Shown here: positions 8,455-19,316 of the stretch, in pieces
Numbering within the stretch: the stretch's first letter is position 1
Layout: each line of letters begins with the position of its first letter
Assembly (NCBI RefSeq): GCF_001044255.1
Contig: NZ_JYNX01000038.1
Location: 42,933 to 106,932, forward strand
DNA: 64,000 nt
DNA from: Mycolicibacterium chubuense
GTDB lineage: Bacteria; Actinomycetota; Actinomycetes; Mycobacteriales; Mycobacteriaceae
Direction: 5' to 3'
Translations under genes and position numbers: made by a program
Notes under the pieces: model-generated
Database searches by the model: none
Seen by the model: the letters and a program-made list of their open reading frames with translations, nothing else
What the model was told of the DNA's origin: nothing

Positions 8455-10164
8455 ATGACCGACGTGATCTTGACCGCAGGGACCGTCATCACCATGGACG
8501 ACACGGTGCCGCGCGCCGAGGCGGTGGCGGTGTCGGACGGACGGATCACAGCCGTGGGCACCGTCGACGAGTGCCGCGACGCGCTGCCCGGCGCCGAGGT
8601 CGTCGACACCGGCGCCGCCGTGCTCGCGCCGGGTTTCGTTGAACCGCACGGGCATCCGCTGATCAGCGGGATCGCCACGCAGGCGCCGGCCCGCTCGATC
8701 GCGCCGTGGGTCGCTGCGAGCTGGGCGGACGTGCGGGACATCTTCGCCGACGCGCTGGCCCACACCGACTCCGACACCCCACTGTGGTTCGCCGGTTATG
8801 ACGCACTGCTGCACGGCCATCCGGCACCGCAGGCCGGCGAGCTCGACGAGATCTTCGGCGACCGCGTCACCGTCGTCACCGACAACTCCGGGCACGGCGT
8901 GTATTTCAACTCCGCGGTGATACGGCGCCACGGTTGGGACGCCACCCCTCCGCCCGATCCGGTCGCCGGAAAGTTCGGCCGCAACGCGGACGGGACGCTG
9001 AACGGGCAGGGGTTCGAGCTGCCCGTGGTGACGGCGGTGACGATGCCGCTGATGGAGCAGATGGGCGACCCGCTGGTGTCGGCGGCGAGCTACTTCGCGT
9101 CGATGGCGCGCGGCGGCTACACCTCGACATCCGACATGACCTACGACCCCAAGTTCGCCGCCGGTTACGAAGCACTCGCCGCCGCGCCGTCATGCCCGCT
9201 ACGGGTCAGCATGTGGGAGATGTCGGTCACCGACACCTATTCGGAGCCAACGACATTCACCGCAGGCGACGAGTGGCTGACCAAGACCGGGGTCAAGCTG
9301 TGGACCGATGGGTCGCCATGGGTCGGCAACATCGCGATCTCGTTCCCGTACCTGGACACCGAGGCCACCCGCACCGCCGGCATCGATCCGGCGGTGGCCG
9401 GCGGCGCGCACTCGATGAACTACAGCCGCGAGCAGCTCGACGCGATCCTCGACCGGGCGGCGCCGGCCGGCTGGCAGATGGCCTTCCACGCCAATGGCGA
9501 CCTGGCCCTCGACCTCGCGCTCGACGCCTACGAGGACGCGCTGCAGCGGCACGGCCTGATGGGCACCGACCATCGTTGGCGGCTGGAGCACTGCGGCGCG
9601 GGCACCCGGGCGCACTTCGACCGCGCCGCCCGGCTGGGCGTGCACGTGTCGCTGGCGCCGTTCCAGTACTACTACTGGGGTGAACTGCTCGACGGCGCGA
9701 TGTTCGAGCCGCAGCACGGGGCGAGGTGGGCGGCGTTCGCCGACGCCGTCGATTCCGGCGCGTGCGTGTCGCTGCACAATGACGGATCGGTGTCCCCGCC
9801 GGCGCCGGTCGTCAACATCGCCACCGCGGTGACACGGCGCACCCGCAAGGGCACCGTGCACTGCCCGGACCAGGCGATCCCGCTGGACCGGGCGTGGCGC
9901 GCGCAGACCATCGACGCGGCCCGGACGCTGCGCCGCGAGCACCTCGTCGGCTCGATCACGCCCGGCAAGCTGGCCGATTTCGTGGAGCTGACCGCCGACC
10001 CGTGGGCCGTCGATCCCGCGGAGATCATCGAGAGGGTCACGGTGACGGGGACGTGGCTGGGCGGACGCCGCATCGACCTCGACGAATTCGTCGGTGCGGT
10101 CCGCGGCGCCGACAACGCCGAGCACGCGCATCTGGCCGAACGCAAGGCCACCGGCTGCTGCTGA
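8455..10164 (+). CDS. YtcJ-like metal-dependent amidohydrolase
   Basis: The 569-residue protein begins with the beta-sandwich strand of imidazolone-type amidohydrolases (LTAGTVITMDD). It has the metal motif EPHGHP, a barrel histidine in FHANGD, LEHCG near the middle and the closing LGSITPGKLADF. This is the amidohydrolase 3 (YtcJ) layout, whose members hydrolyse amides or carbamates; the substrate cannot be predicted. It is divergent from cobD and followed 11 bases later by a DoxX-like gene, possibly one transcript. A CACACT hexamer (8443-8448) ends 7 bases before the ATG, the same non-consensus spacing seen upstream of the dioxygenase gene at 31773. Confidence 0.85.
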   Translation: MTDVILTAGTVITMDDTVPRAEAVAVSDGRITAVGTVDECRDALPGAEVVDTGAAVLAPGFVEPHGHPLISGIATQAPARSIAPWVAASWADVRDIFADALAHTDSDTPLWFAGYDALLHGHPAPQAGELDEIFGDRVTVVTDNSGHGVYFNSAVIRRHGWDATPPPDPVAGKFGRNADGTLNGQGFELPVVTAVTMPLMEQMGDPLVSAASYFASMARGGYTSTSDMTYDPKFAAGYEALAAAPSCPLRVSMWEMSVTDTYSEPTTFTAGDEWLTKTGVKLWTDGSPWVGNIAISFPYLDTEATRTAGIDPAVAGGAHSMNYSREQLDAILDRAAPAGWQMAFHANGDLALDLALDAYEDALQRHGLMGTDHRWRLEHCGAGTRAHFDRAARLGVHVSLAPFQYYYWGELLDGAMFEPQHGARWAAFADAVDSGACVSLHNDGSVSPPAPVVNIATAVTRRTRKGTVHCPDQAIPLDRAWRAQTIDAARTLRREHLVGSITPGKLADFVELTADPWAVDPAEIIERVTVTGTWLGGRRIDLDEFVGAVRGADNAEHAHLAERKATGCC

Positions 10165-10175
10165 CGAGAGCTAAC

Positions 10176-10610
10176 GTGAACGCCGTGAACGCCCTGGACG
10201 AACAACCCGCTCCCCCGCCGACAACTCGCGCCAGGACGCTCGCGCGACTGATCCTGGCCGGCGCGATGATCTTCGCCGGCTTCAGTCATTTGTTTTGGGC
10301 CCGTGAGGAATTCCAGGCGCAGGTGCCCAACTGGGTACCTATGGACGCCGACGGGGTCGTGATGGCGTCCGGGGGCGTCGAGATCACGCTCGGCGTCGGC
10401 CTGGCCGTGCTGCGCCGCGACCGCGTCCTGGTGGGTCGGCTGCTGGCGGCGTTCTTCGTGTTGGTCTTTCCGGGCAACCTGGCGCAGTACCTCAACCACG
10501 CCGACGGGTTCGGGCTCGACACCGACACCAAGCGGTTGGTGCGGTTGTTCTTCCAGCCGGTGCTGATCGCGTGGGCGCTGTGGTCCACGGGGATTCCTCG
10601 CCGGCGTTGA
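10176..10610 (+). CDS. DoxX-like small membrane protein
   Basis: This 144-residue protein has four predicted hydrophobic helices and the DoxX-type features ILAGAMIFAGFSHL in the first helix and FPGNLAQYLNHADGFGLDTD in the loop before the last helix. DoxX proteins are membrane partners of various redox enzymes; no partner is evident apart from the amidohydrolase 11 bases upstream. Two GTG codons (10176 and 10185) could start translation. The stop lies only 3 bases from the 3' end of the opposing tRNA-Val gene. Confidence 0.8.
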   Translation: MNAVNALDEQPAPPPTTRARTLARLILAGAMIFAGFSHLFWAREEFQAQVPNWVPMDADGVVMASGGVEITLGVGLAVLRRDRVLVGRLLAAFFVLVFPGNLAQYLNHADGFGLDTDTKRLVRLFFQPVLIAWALWSTGIPRRR

Positions 10611-10613
10611 CGG

Positions 10614-10685
10614 TGGGCGCGGACGGTATCGAACCGCCGACCGCTGGTGTGTAAAACCAGAGCTCTACCACTGAGCTACGCGCCC
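10614..10685 (-). tRNA. tRNA-Val (anticodon TAC)
   Basis: On the reverse strand the 72-base sequence folds as a full cloverleaf. It has a 7-bp acceptor stem GGGCGCG/CGCGCCC, a D-arm with AGCTCAGTGGTAGAGC, an anticodon stem CTGGT/ACCAG around loop TTTACAC (anticodon TAC, reading GTA) and a T-arm with loop TTCGATA. The discriminator base is A and the 3' CCA is not encoded. A TATGCT hexamer at 10696-10701 is placed as a -10 box. Confidence 0.96.
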
Positions 10686-10695
10686 GATCCCGGGC

Positions 10696-10701
10696 AGCAT
10701 A
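10696..10701 (-). promoter_or_regulatory. -10 box TATGCT for tRNA-Val
   Basis: The hexamer matches the mycobacterial TANNNT consensus and ends 11 bases before the mature tRNA 5' end, leaving a short 5' leader. I did not identify a clear -35 element. Confidence 0.5.
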
Positions 10702-10732
10702 ATCGGCGGGCGCGCGCGGACGGAAATCCCCC

Positions 10733-11194
10733 TCAGCCGCGCACCGCGTCCAGCGCCGCCGTCCACACCGCCTGATCGCGCGCCTCCCCCGGCTGCTTGC
10801 AGTCGGCGAAGCGCACCACCCCGTCGCGGTCGACGGCGAAGGTGCCCCGGTTCGAGAAGCCCGACGCGTCGTTGAAGACGCCGTAGGCCTGACTCACCGC
10901 TCCGTGCGGCCAGAAGTCCGACAGCACCGGGAACGTGAACCCGCGCTGAGCGGCCCACACCTTGTGGGTCGGCGACGGACCCACCGAGATCGCCAGCGTG
11001 GCCGTGGTGTCGTCGACGAAGTCGTCGATGCGGTCGCGGATCTCGTCGAGTTCGCGCTGGCAGATCCCGGTGAAGGCGAGCGGGAAGAACACCAGCAGCA
11101 CGTTCTTCGTGCCGCGGAATGCACTCAGCGACACCCGCTGGTTGTTCTGATCGGCGAGCGTGAAGTCCGGCGCGGGATCGCCGAGGGCGATCAT
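10733..11194 (-). CDS. ahpE: AhpE-type peroxiredoxin
   Basis: The 153-residue protein is the length of M. tuberculosis AhpE and has the peroxidatic motif PLAFTGICQ with Cys45, plus the downstream SDFWPHGAVSQAYGVFN. AhpE reduces peroxides and peroxynitrite and is recycled through mycothiol/mycoredoxin. The M. tuberculosis enzyme is a 1-Cys type. Here a second cysteine (Cys132, in FADCKQPG) stands where I recall methionine in that orthologue. The ATG overlaps the stop of the upstream DUF3052 gene as ATGA, the same pairing as Rv2239c-Rv2238c. Confidence 0.95.
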   Translation of the reverse strand: MIALGDPAPDFTLADQNNQRVSLSAFRGTKNVLLVFFPLAFTGICQRELDEIRDRIDDFVDDTTATLAISVGPSPTHKVWAAQRGFTFPVLSDFWPHGAVSQAYGVFNDASGFSNRGTFAVDRDGVVRFADCKQPGEARDQAVWTAALDAVRG

Positions 11195-11616
11195 CGCCGC
11201 CCGGCGGCCTTGGACTTCGGTTGCACCAGCCTGCTGGCGATCCAGTCGCCAAGGTTGGCCGACGAGGTCTGCATCAGGCCGGCCGTGGGTGCGGACTCGG
11301 CGATCTCGGCGGGCTGCACGTGGCCGGGCTGGCCGGTCTTCGGCGTGACGACCCAGATGACGCCGTCGTCGGCGAGCGGCGTGATCGCGTCCATCAGCGT
11401 GTCGACGAGGTCCCCGTCGTCGTCGCGCCACCACAGCAGGACCACGTCGACAACCTCGTCGGCGTCCTCGTCGAGGAGTTCACCACCGCACTCGTCTTCG
11501 ATGTCGGCCCGGATGTCGTCGTCGACGTCGGAGTCCCAGCCCAGTTCCTGCACAACCTGATCTTTTTGGATGCCCAGCTTGCGGGCGTAGTTCGGGGGGT
11601 CACCCGCCGACACCAC
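11191..11616 (-). CDS. DUF3052-like protein (Rv2239c type)
   Basis: This 141-residue, very acidic protein starts MVSAGDPPNYARKLG and continues GIQKDQVVQELGWDSDVDDD, typical of the conserved actinobacterial family next to ahpE. It has no recognisable catalytic motif and its function is unknown. The GTG at 11616 is supported by an excellent ribosome site, AAGGAGG at 11624-11630, spaced 7 bases away. It is co-translated with ahpE through an ATGA overlap, suggesting a linked role in the peroxide response, which is inference. Confidence 0.88.
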   Translation of the reverse strand: MVSAGDPPNYARKLGIQKDQVVQELGWDSDVDDDIRADIEDECGGELLDEDADEVVDVVLLWWRDDDGDLVDTLMDAITPLADDGVIWVVTPKTGQPGHVQPAEIAESAPTAGLMQTSSANLGDWIASRLVQPKSKAAGRR

Positions 11617-11717
11617 GGTCAGTCCTCCTTGCGTCTGGTCGGCACGCTGTGCGCTGTGCCACGTTGCCCCCTATCGTCGCACGCCGGGTGACGACGGCAA
11701 GCCATCTGGCGGCAACG

Positions 11718-12296
11718 TCACCGGAACGCCGCATCGCAACGGTCCAGCGCGGTGGTCTTCGCGTCGTTCAGGCGGGCGATCGCGGCGTTGAAATCCTCGG
11801 CCGGATAGTTGCCGGCGATCGCGGTCGCGACGGCCCGGGCGGCGTCGACCCAGCCGGTCAGCGCGTCGCGCAGGTCCCCGGGCAGTGCGTCGCTCAGGCC
11901 GCTCGACACCAGGTCCGCGCTCTGGTTCAGCGCGTCGACGGCGGGACCGGCGTTGCTCGCCGAGCCCCCCGGGTCGGCGTTGAACGCGTCGACATAGGTG
12001 TTCACCGCGGCGATCGCATCGGCACTGCTCGAGCTCATCGTCTCGCAGGTGCTCTGCACCGCCTGGGTGGTCACCGAGGCCTGGCGCTCCGATTCCCGAG
12101 CCGACGAACTGGCCGCGGACTCCTCGAGCGACGCCGACACCGATGCCCGGTACAGCGGCGCCTCGCCCTGGGGTGCCGAGGCGGCGCCGTCGGTGACGTT
12201 CGTGCAGCCGACGACGACCATCGCCAGCGCCGCGACGACGCCGGTCGCGCAGGCGGCGAGCCGCAGTCGCGCGGCGCTCCCCCTACCGATCAGCAC
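11718..12296 (-). CDS. Predicted lipoprotein (Rv2240c-like)
   Basis: The 192-residue protein begins with a basic, then hydrophobic signal segment ending in the lipobox VVGC (Cys31). This predicts export, lipid attachment and retention in the cell envelope. The mature part is Ala/Ser-rich, predicted helical, and has a cysteine in the middle (STCETM) and one near the end (RCDAAFR) that could pair. No enzymatic motif is visible. The GTG start precedes aceE on the opposite strand, the same position as Rv2240c. Confidence 0.78.
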   Translation of the reverse strand: MLIGRGSAARLRLAACATGVVAALAMVVVGCTNVTDGAASAPQGEAPLYRASVSASLEESAASSSARESERQASVTTQAVQSTCETMSSSSADAIAAVNTYVDAFNADPGGSASNAGPAVDALNQSADLVSSGLSDALPGDLRDALTGWVDAARAVATAIAGNYPAEDFNAAIARLNDAKTTALDRCDAAFR

Positions 12297-12408
12297 GGTC
12301 TGCAGACGTTACCGGCCGATCAACGGGTTGGGTGTACTAAATGCAACCGTTCACACCCGATGCTGCGCATGGGGCAGGATTGGAGAAGGATGGAACCCAC
12401 CTGTGCAC

Positions 12409-12459
12409 ATGAAGAGCGAGCAGACCCACTCGGCCGATCGCGTGCGCGAAACCGCCTGA
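12409..12459 (+). CDS. Candidate 16-codon upstream ORF in the aceE leader
   Basis: An ATG at 12409 opens a 16-codon frame that ends in TGA at 12457-12459, directly before the aceE ribosome site AAGGAG (12461-12466). If translated, it would deliver terminating ribosomes to the aceE start 13 bases later, so it could couple or tune aceE translation. There is no independent evidence that it is expressed. Confidence 0.3.
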   Translation: MKSEQTHSADRVRETA

Positions 12460-12472
12460 CAAGGAGCGGAAG

Positions 12473-15262
<2,790 letters not shown>

Positions 15263-15294
15263 CGATCTTGGAGGCTGTCCACCAAACCGGGGCG

Positions 15295-15300
15295 TAGATT
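15295..15300 (+). promoter_or_regulatory. -10 box TAGATT for leaderless mabR
   Basis: The hexamer fits TANNNT and its last T is 7 bases before the A of the mabR ATG, so transcription would start at or next to the start codon. No ribosome-binding site is present between them, which supports a leaderless message. Confidence 0.6.
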
Positions 15301-15306
15301 TTAGGG

Positions 15307-16596
15307 ATGGCCGACAACAATCGGTTCGTCCCGCCCCGGTCGACCGTCGAGGTGCTGGAGAACGTTCCGGACTCGGTGCTGCGCCGGCTCAGCCAGTACT
15401 CGGGTCGGCTGGCCACCGAGGCCGTGCAGGTGATGGGTGAACGGCTGCCCTTCTTCGCGGATCTGGAGGCGTCACAGCGGGCCAGCGTGCAGCTGGTAGT
15501 GCAGACCGCGGTGGTGAATTTCGTCGAGTGGATGCGTCAGCCCGACAGCGACGTCAGCTACACCGCGCAGGCGTTCGAGGTGGTGCCGCAGGACCTGCGC
15601 CGGCGCATCGCGCTGCGCCAGTCCGTGGAGATGGTGCGCGTGACGATGGAGTTCTTCGAGGAGGTCGTGCCGCTGCTGGCGCGCAGCGAGGAGCAGTTGA
15701 CCGCGCTGACCGCGGGCATCCTGCGCTACAGCCGTGACCTGGCCTTCGCCGCGGCCACCGCCTACGCCGACCAGGCCGAGGCCCGCGGCGCGTGGGACAC
15801 CCGGATGGAGGCGAACCTGATCGACGCCGTGGTGCGCGGCGACATCGGACCGGATCTGCAGTCACAGGCCGCGGCGCTGAACTGGGACGCCACCGCGGCG
15901 GCGACGGTGATCGTCGGGCTGCCGCGTCCTGACCGGATGGACCTGACGGGTGAGGACGTGCACGACGTCGCGGCCCGCAACGGTCGCTCAGCCCTGGCCG
16001 ACGTGCACGGCACCTGGCTGGTGACCGTCGTCTCGGGCGGGCTGTCGCACACCGACCGCTTCCTGTCGGAGTTGATGACGGTGTTCGCTGACGGTCCGGT
16101 GGTCATCGGGCCGATGGCGCCGACGCTGGGCGCGGCCCACATCAGCGCCACCGAGGCCATCGCCGGGATGAACGCCGTCGCCGGATGGGCGGGCGCGCCG
16201 CGCCCGGTGGCGGCCCGTGAACTGCTCCCCGAGCGGGCGCTGCTCGGCGACGCCTCGGCCGCCGCCGCGCTGGAGGCGGAGGTGATGCGCCCGCTCGCGG
16301 ACGCCGGACCCGCGCTGACGGAGACACTCGACGCGTATCTGGACTCCGGTGGCGCGATCGAAGCGTGCGCACGCAAATTGTTCGTTCATCCAAATACCGT
16401 CCGCTACCGGCTCAAACGGATCGCCGACTTCACGGGCCGTGACGCCACGCTTCCCCGGGATGCCTACGTGTTGCGGGTGGCCTCCACGGTGGGCCGTCTA
16501 CGCCGTCAGACGCAGTCGACCCCATCTGCGCGGGCAGGATCTGAGCAGGTCACTGATGTTGCATCGGTCACATCCGCGGCGCGTTCTGCGCGGTGA
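15307..16596 (+). CDS. mabR: PucR-family regulator MabR (mycolic acid biosynthesis regulator)
   Basis: The 429-residue protein has a long N-terminal region, a central GGDEF-like PucR domain and a C-terminal PucR helix-turn-helix (LFVHPNTVRYRLKRI, about residues 359-373). It lies between aceE and fabD like Rv2242, which is published as MabR. That regulator binds the fasII promoter and affects mycolic acid synthesis. The last 35 residues are Ser/Ala/Arg-rich and probably disordered. The promoter appears leaderless. A perfect inverted repeat 41 bases after its stop is the best candidate binding site for the protein. Confidence 0.93.
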   Translation: MADNNRFVPPRSTVEVLENVPDSVLRRLSQYSGRLATEAVQVMGERLPFFADLEASQRASVQLVVQTAVVNFVEWMRQPDSDVSYTAQAFEVVPQDLRRRIALRQSVEMVRVTMEFFEEVVPLLARSEEQLTALTAGILRYSRDLAFAAATAYADQAEARGAWDTRMEANLIDAVVRGDIGPDLQSQAAALNWDATAAATVIVGLPRPDRMDLTGEDVHDVAARNGRSALADVHGTWLVTVVSGGLSHTDRFLSELMTVFADGPVVIGPMAPTLGAAHISATEAIAGMNAVAGWAGAPRPVAARELLPERALLGDASAAAALEAEVMRPLADAGPALTETLDAYLDSGGAIEACARKLFVHPNTVRYRLKRIADFTGRDATLPRDAYVLRVASTVGRLRRQTQSTPSARAGSEQVTDVASVTSAARSAR

Positions 16597-16637
16597 CATG
16601 TTGCGACGCGGTCTCGATGCAGTCGCATCACATGCGG

Positions 16638-16658
16638 TTTTGTGGGCTCTCCACAAAA
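16638..16658. promoter_or_regulatory. Inverted repeat TTTTGTGG-N5-CCACAAAA, candidate MabR operator upstream of fabD
   Basis: The two 8-base arms are perfect complements and T/A-rich in a GC-rich genome. The site lies 17 bases upstream of a TAGTCT hexamer (16676-16681) that fits a -10 box for the fasII operon, so it would overlap the -35 region. This is where a regulator such as MabR is expected to act. The assignment to MabR is inference from position. Confidence 0.6.
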
Positions 16659-16724
16659 ACCTAAGAAAGAGTTCATAGTCTCTTACACGGCGCAAAAGCG
16701 TCTTCACAATGTTCTCTTAGAGAC

Positions 16725-17666
16725 GTGCCTGACAAAACAGTGCTTGCATTCCTCGCGCCCGGACAGGGCTCCCAGACTCCCGGCATGCTCGCCGAGTGGC
16801 TGGAGCTTCCCGGCGCCGCGACGCGCATCGCGTCGTGGTCGGAGATCAGCGGCCTGGATCTGGCACGGCTCGGCACCACCGCCGACGCCGAGGAGATCAC
16901 CGACACCGCGGTGACCCAGCCCCTCGTCGTGGCCGCCACGCTGCTGGCCTACGAGGAACTGGCCAAGCGAGACATCCTGACGGGCACCGAGCAGCTCGTC
17001 GCCGCCGGCCACTCGGTCGGCGAGATCGCCGCCTACGCGATCGCCGGCGTGATCACCGCCGACGAGGCCGTCGCCCTGGCCGCCACCCGCGGCCGCGAGA
17101 TGGCCAAGGCCTGCGCGCTGGAGCCCACCGGCATGTCCGCGCTCCTGGGTGGGGACGAGGCCGAGGTGCTCGCCCGGCTCGACGCCCTGGACCTGGTTCC
17201 GGCCAACCGCAACGCGGCCGGCCAGATCGTCGCCGCCGGCGCCGTCGCGGCACTGGAGAAGCTCGCGGAGGATCCGCCGGCACGCGCCCGGGTCCGTCCG
17301 CTCGCGACCGCGGGCGCGTTCCACACCCGCTACATGGCGCCCGCCCTGGACGAGTACGCCGCCGTCGCGGGCCGCATCACCCCGTCGGAGCCGACGGTCA
17401 CGCTGCTGTCGAACGCCGACGGCCGCCCGGTCGAGTCGGCCGCCGATGCGATGACCAAGCTCGTCGCCCAGATGACCCGTCCGGTGCGCTGGGATCTGTG
17501 CAACGAGACCCTGCGCGAGCTCGGCGCCACCGCGCTCGTCGAGTTCCCGCCGGCCGGCACGCTGAGCGGCATCGCCAAGCGGGAGCTCAAGGGCACCCCG
17601 ACGCATCCGATCAAGACCCCCTCCGATCTGGACGGACTCGCAGAAGCCCTGCGCGCCGCCCCGTGA
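16725..17666 (+). CDS. fabD: Malonyl-CoA:ACP transacylase
   Basis: The 313-residue enzyme moves malonyl groups from CoA to AcpM to supply the FAS-II elongases. It has GQGSQ (13-17), the nucleophile elbow GHSVGE with Ser97, a conserved GAFHTRYM histidine motif and VEFPPAGTLSG near the C-terminus. It is the first gene of fabD-acpM-kasA-kasB-accD6, all on the plus strand with short gaps. A GTG start is used. The 128 bases before it hold the candidate MabR site, a -10-like TAGTCT and a small hairpin TCTC-TTA-GAGA just before the start. Confidence 0.96.
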   Translation: MPDKTVLAFLAPGQGSQTPGMLAEWLELPGAATRIASWSEISGLDLARLGTTADAEEITDTAVTQPLVVAATLLAYEELAKRDILTGTEQLVAAGHSVGEIAAYAIAGVITADEAVALAATRGREMAKACALEPTGMSALLGGDEAEVLARLDALDLVPANRNAAGQIVAAGAVAALEKLAEDPPARARVRPLATAGAFHTRYMAPALDEYAAVAGRITPSEPTVTLLSNADGRPVESAADAMTKLVAQMTRPVRWDLCNETLRELGATALVEFPPAGTLSGIAKRELKGTPTHPIKTPSDLDGLAEALRAAP

Positions 17667-17725
17667 CGAGAGCACGACCCCCCATCGTTCGACCAGGTAA
17701 CACCCGATAAATAGAAGGAGCCACT

Positions 17726-18022
17726 GTGCCCGCCAGTCAGGAAGAAATCATCGCCGGTCTCGCCGAGATCATCGAAGAGGTCACCGGTATCGAGCCGTCC
17801 GAGGTGACTCCGGAGAAGTCGTTCGTCGACGACCTGGACATCGACTCGCTGTCGATGGTCGAGATCGCCGTGCAGACCGAGGACAAGTACGGCGTGAAGA
17901 TCCCCGACGAGGACCTCGCCGGTCTGCGCACCGTCGGTGACGTCGTCGCCTACATCCAGAAGCTCGAGGAAGAGAACCCCGAGGCCGCCGCGGCCCTGCG
18001 CGAGAAGTTCGCAGCAGAATGA
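17726..18022 (+). CDS. acpM: Meromycolate extension acyl carrier protein AcpM
   Basis: This 98-residue acidic carrier protein has the phosphopantetheine attachment motif DIDSLSMVE with Ser41. It carries the C-terminal extension beyond the 77-residue bacterial ACP core that distinguishes mycobacterial AcpM. It holds growing meromycolate chains for KasA, KasB and the other FAS-II enzymes. GAAGGAG lies 5 bases before the GTG start, a strong ribosome site suited to a highly expressed protein. Its TGA overlaps the kasA ATG. Confidence 0.97.
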   Translation: MPASQEEIIAGLAEIIEEVTGIEPSEVTPEKSFVDDLDIDSLSMVEIAVQTEDKYGVKIPDEDLAGLRTVGDVVAYIQKLEEENPEAAAALREKFAAE

Positions 18023-19269
18023 GCAGGCCTTCCACTGCTAACGGAGGTTTCCCCAGCGTCGTGGTGACCGCCGTCGAGGCCACCACGGCTCTCGCTGGTG
18101 ACATCGAGAGCACGTGGAAGGGCCTTCTTGCAGGCGAAAGCGGCATCCGGATTCTGGAGGACGACTTCGTCACCAAGTGGGACCTGCCGGTGCGCATCGG
18201 TGGCCACCTGGTCGACAACGTCGACAGCCACATGTCCCGGCTCGACATGCGCCGCATGTCCTACGTGCAGCGCATGTCGAAGCTGCTGTCGGGCCGGTTG
18301 TGGGAGACCGCGGGCAAGCCCGAGGTCGACCCCGACCGGTTCGCGGTGGTCATCGGCACCGGTCTGGGTGGCGGCGAGAAGATCGTCGAGACCTACGACG
18401 CGATGAACGAGGGCGGCCCCCGCAAGGTGTCGCCGCTCGCCGTGCAGATGATCATGCCGAACGGTGCCGCGGCCGTCGCCGGACTCGAACTGGGCGCACG
18501 CGCCGGGGTCATCACCCCGGTGTCGGCGTGCTCGTCGGGTTCGGAGGCGATCGCCCACGCGTGGCGTTCGATCGTCATGGGTGACGCTGACTTCGCGGTC
18601 TGTGGCGGCGTGGAAGGCGGCATCGAGGCACTGCCCATCGCGGCGTTCTCGATGATGCGCGCCATGTCGACCAACAACGAGGATCCGGCAGGAGCGTCGC
18701 GGCCGTTCGACAAGAACCGCGACGGCTTCGTATTCGGTGAGGCCGGCGCGCTGATGATCATCGAGACCGAGGAGCACGCCAAAGCCCGCGGCGCCAAGCC
18801 GCTGGCCCGGCTGATGGGCGCCGGCATCACGTCGGACGCCTTCCACATGGTCGCTCCGGCGGCCGACGGGCTGCGGGCCGGTCATGCGATGAAGCGTGCG
18901 ATGGAGACCGCGGGCCTCGAGCCCAAGGACATCCAGCACGTCAACGCGCACGCCACGGCCACCTCGATCGGTGACACGGCCGAGGCCAACGCGATCCGCG
19001 TGGCCGGTGTGGACCACGCCGCGGTGTACGCACCGAAGTCGGCGCTGGGCCACTCGATCGGCGCGGTGGGTGCCCTGGAGTCGGCGTTGACGGTGATGGC
19101 GCTGCGTGACGGTGTCATTCCTCCGACGCTGAACTACGAGACACCCGACCCCGAGATCGATCTCGATGTCGTCGCGGGTGAGCCTCGATACGGCGACTAC
19201 CGCTATGCGATCAACAACTCGTTCGGCTTCGGTGGCCACAATGTGGCTCTGGCCTTCGGTCGTTACTAG
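18019..19269 (+). CDS. kasA: Beta-ketoacyl-ACP synthase KasA
   Basis: The 416-residue condensing enzyme elongates acyl-AcpM with malonyl-AcpM in FAS-II. The catalytic residues have the same numbers as in M. tuberculosis KasA: Cys171 in the [10 protein letters not shown] elbow, His311 in NAHATATS, Lys340 and His345 in PKSALGHS. It is translationally coupled to acpM (ATGA). It is the target of thiolactomycin-type inhibitors in other mycobacteria. KasB follows after a 47-base gap. Confidence 0.97.
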   Translation: MSRPSTANGGFPSVVVTAVEATTALAGDIESTWKGLLAGESGIRILEDDFVTKWDLPVRIGGHLVDNVDSHMSRLDMRRMSYVQRMSKLLSGRLWETAGKPEVDPDRFAVVIGTGLGGGEKIVETYDAMNEGGPRKVSPLAVQMIMPNGAAAVAGLELGARAGVITPVSACSSGSEAIAHAWRSIVMGDADFAVCGGVEGGIEALPIAAFSMMRAMSTNNEDPAGASRPFDKNRDGFVFGEAGALMIIETEEHAKARGAKPLARLMGAGITSDAFHMVAPAADGLRAGHAMKRAMETAGLEPKDIQHVNAHATATSIGDTAEANAIRVAGVDHAAVYAPKSALGHSIGAVGALESALTVMALRDGVIPPTLNYETPDPEIDLDVVAGEPRYGDYRYAINNSFGFGGHNVALAFGRY

Positions 19270-19316
19270 GGCTGACGAGTAGAGAACACGTAGTAGGAAA
19301 GGACACGCGCCCCAGC

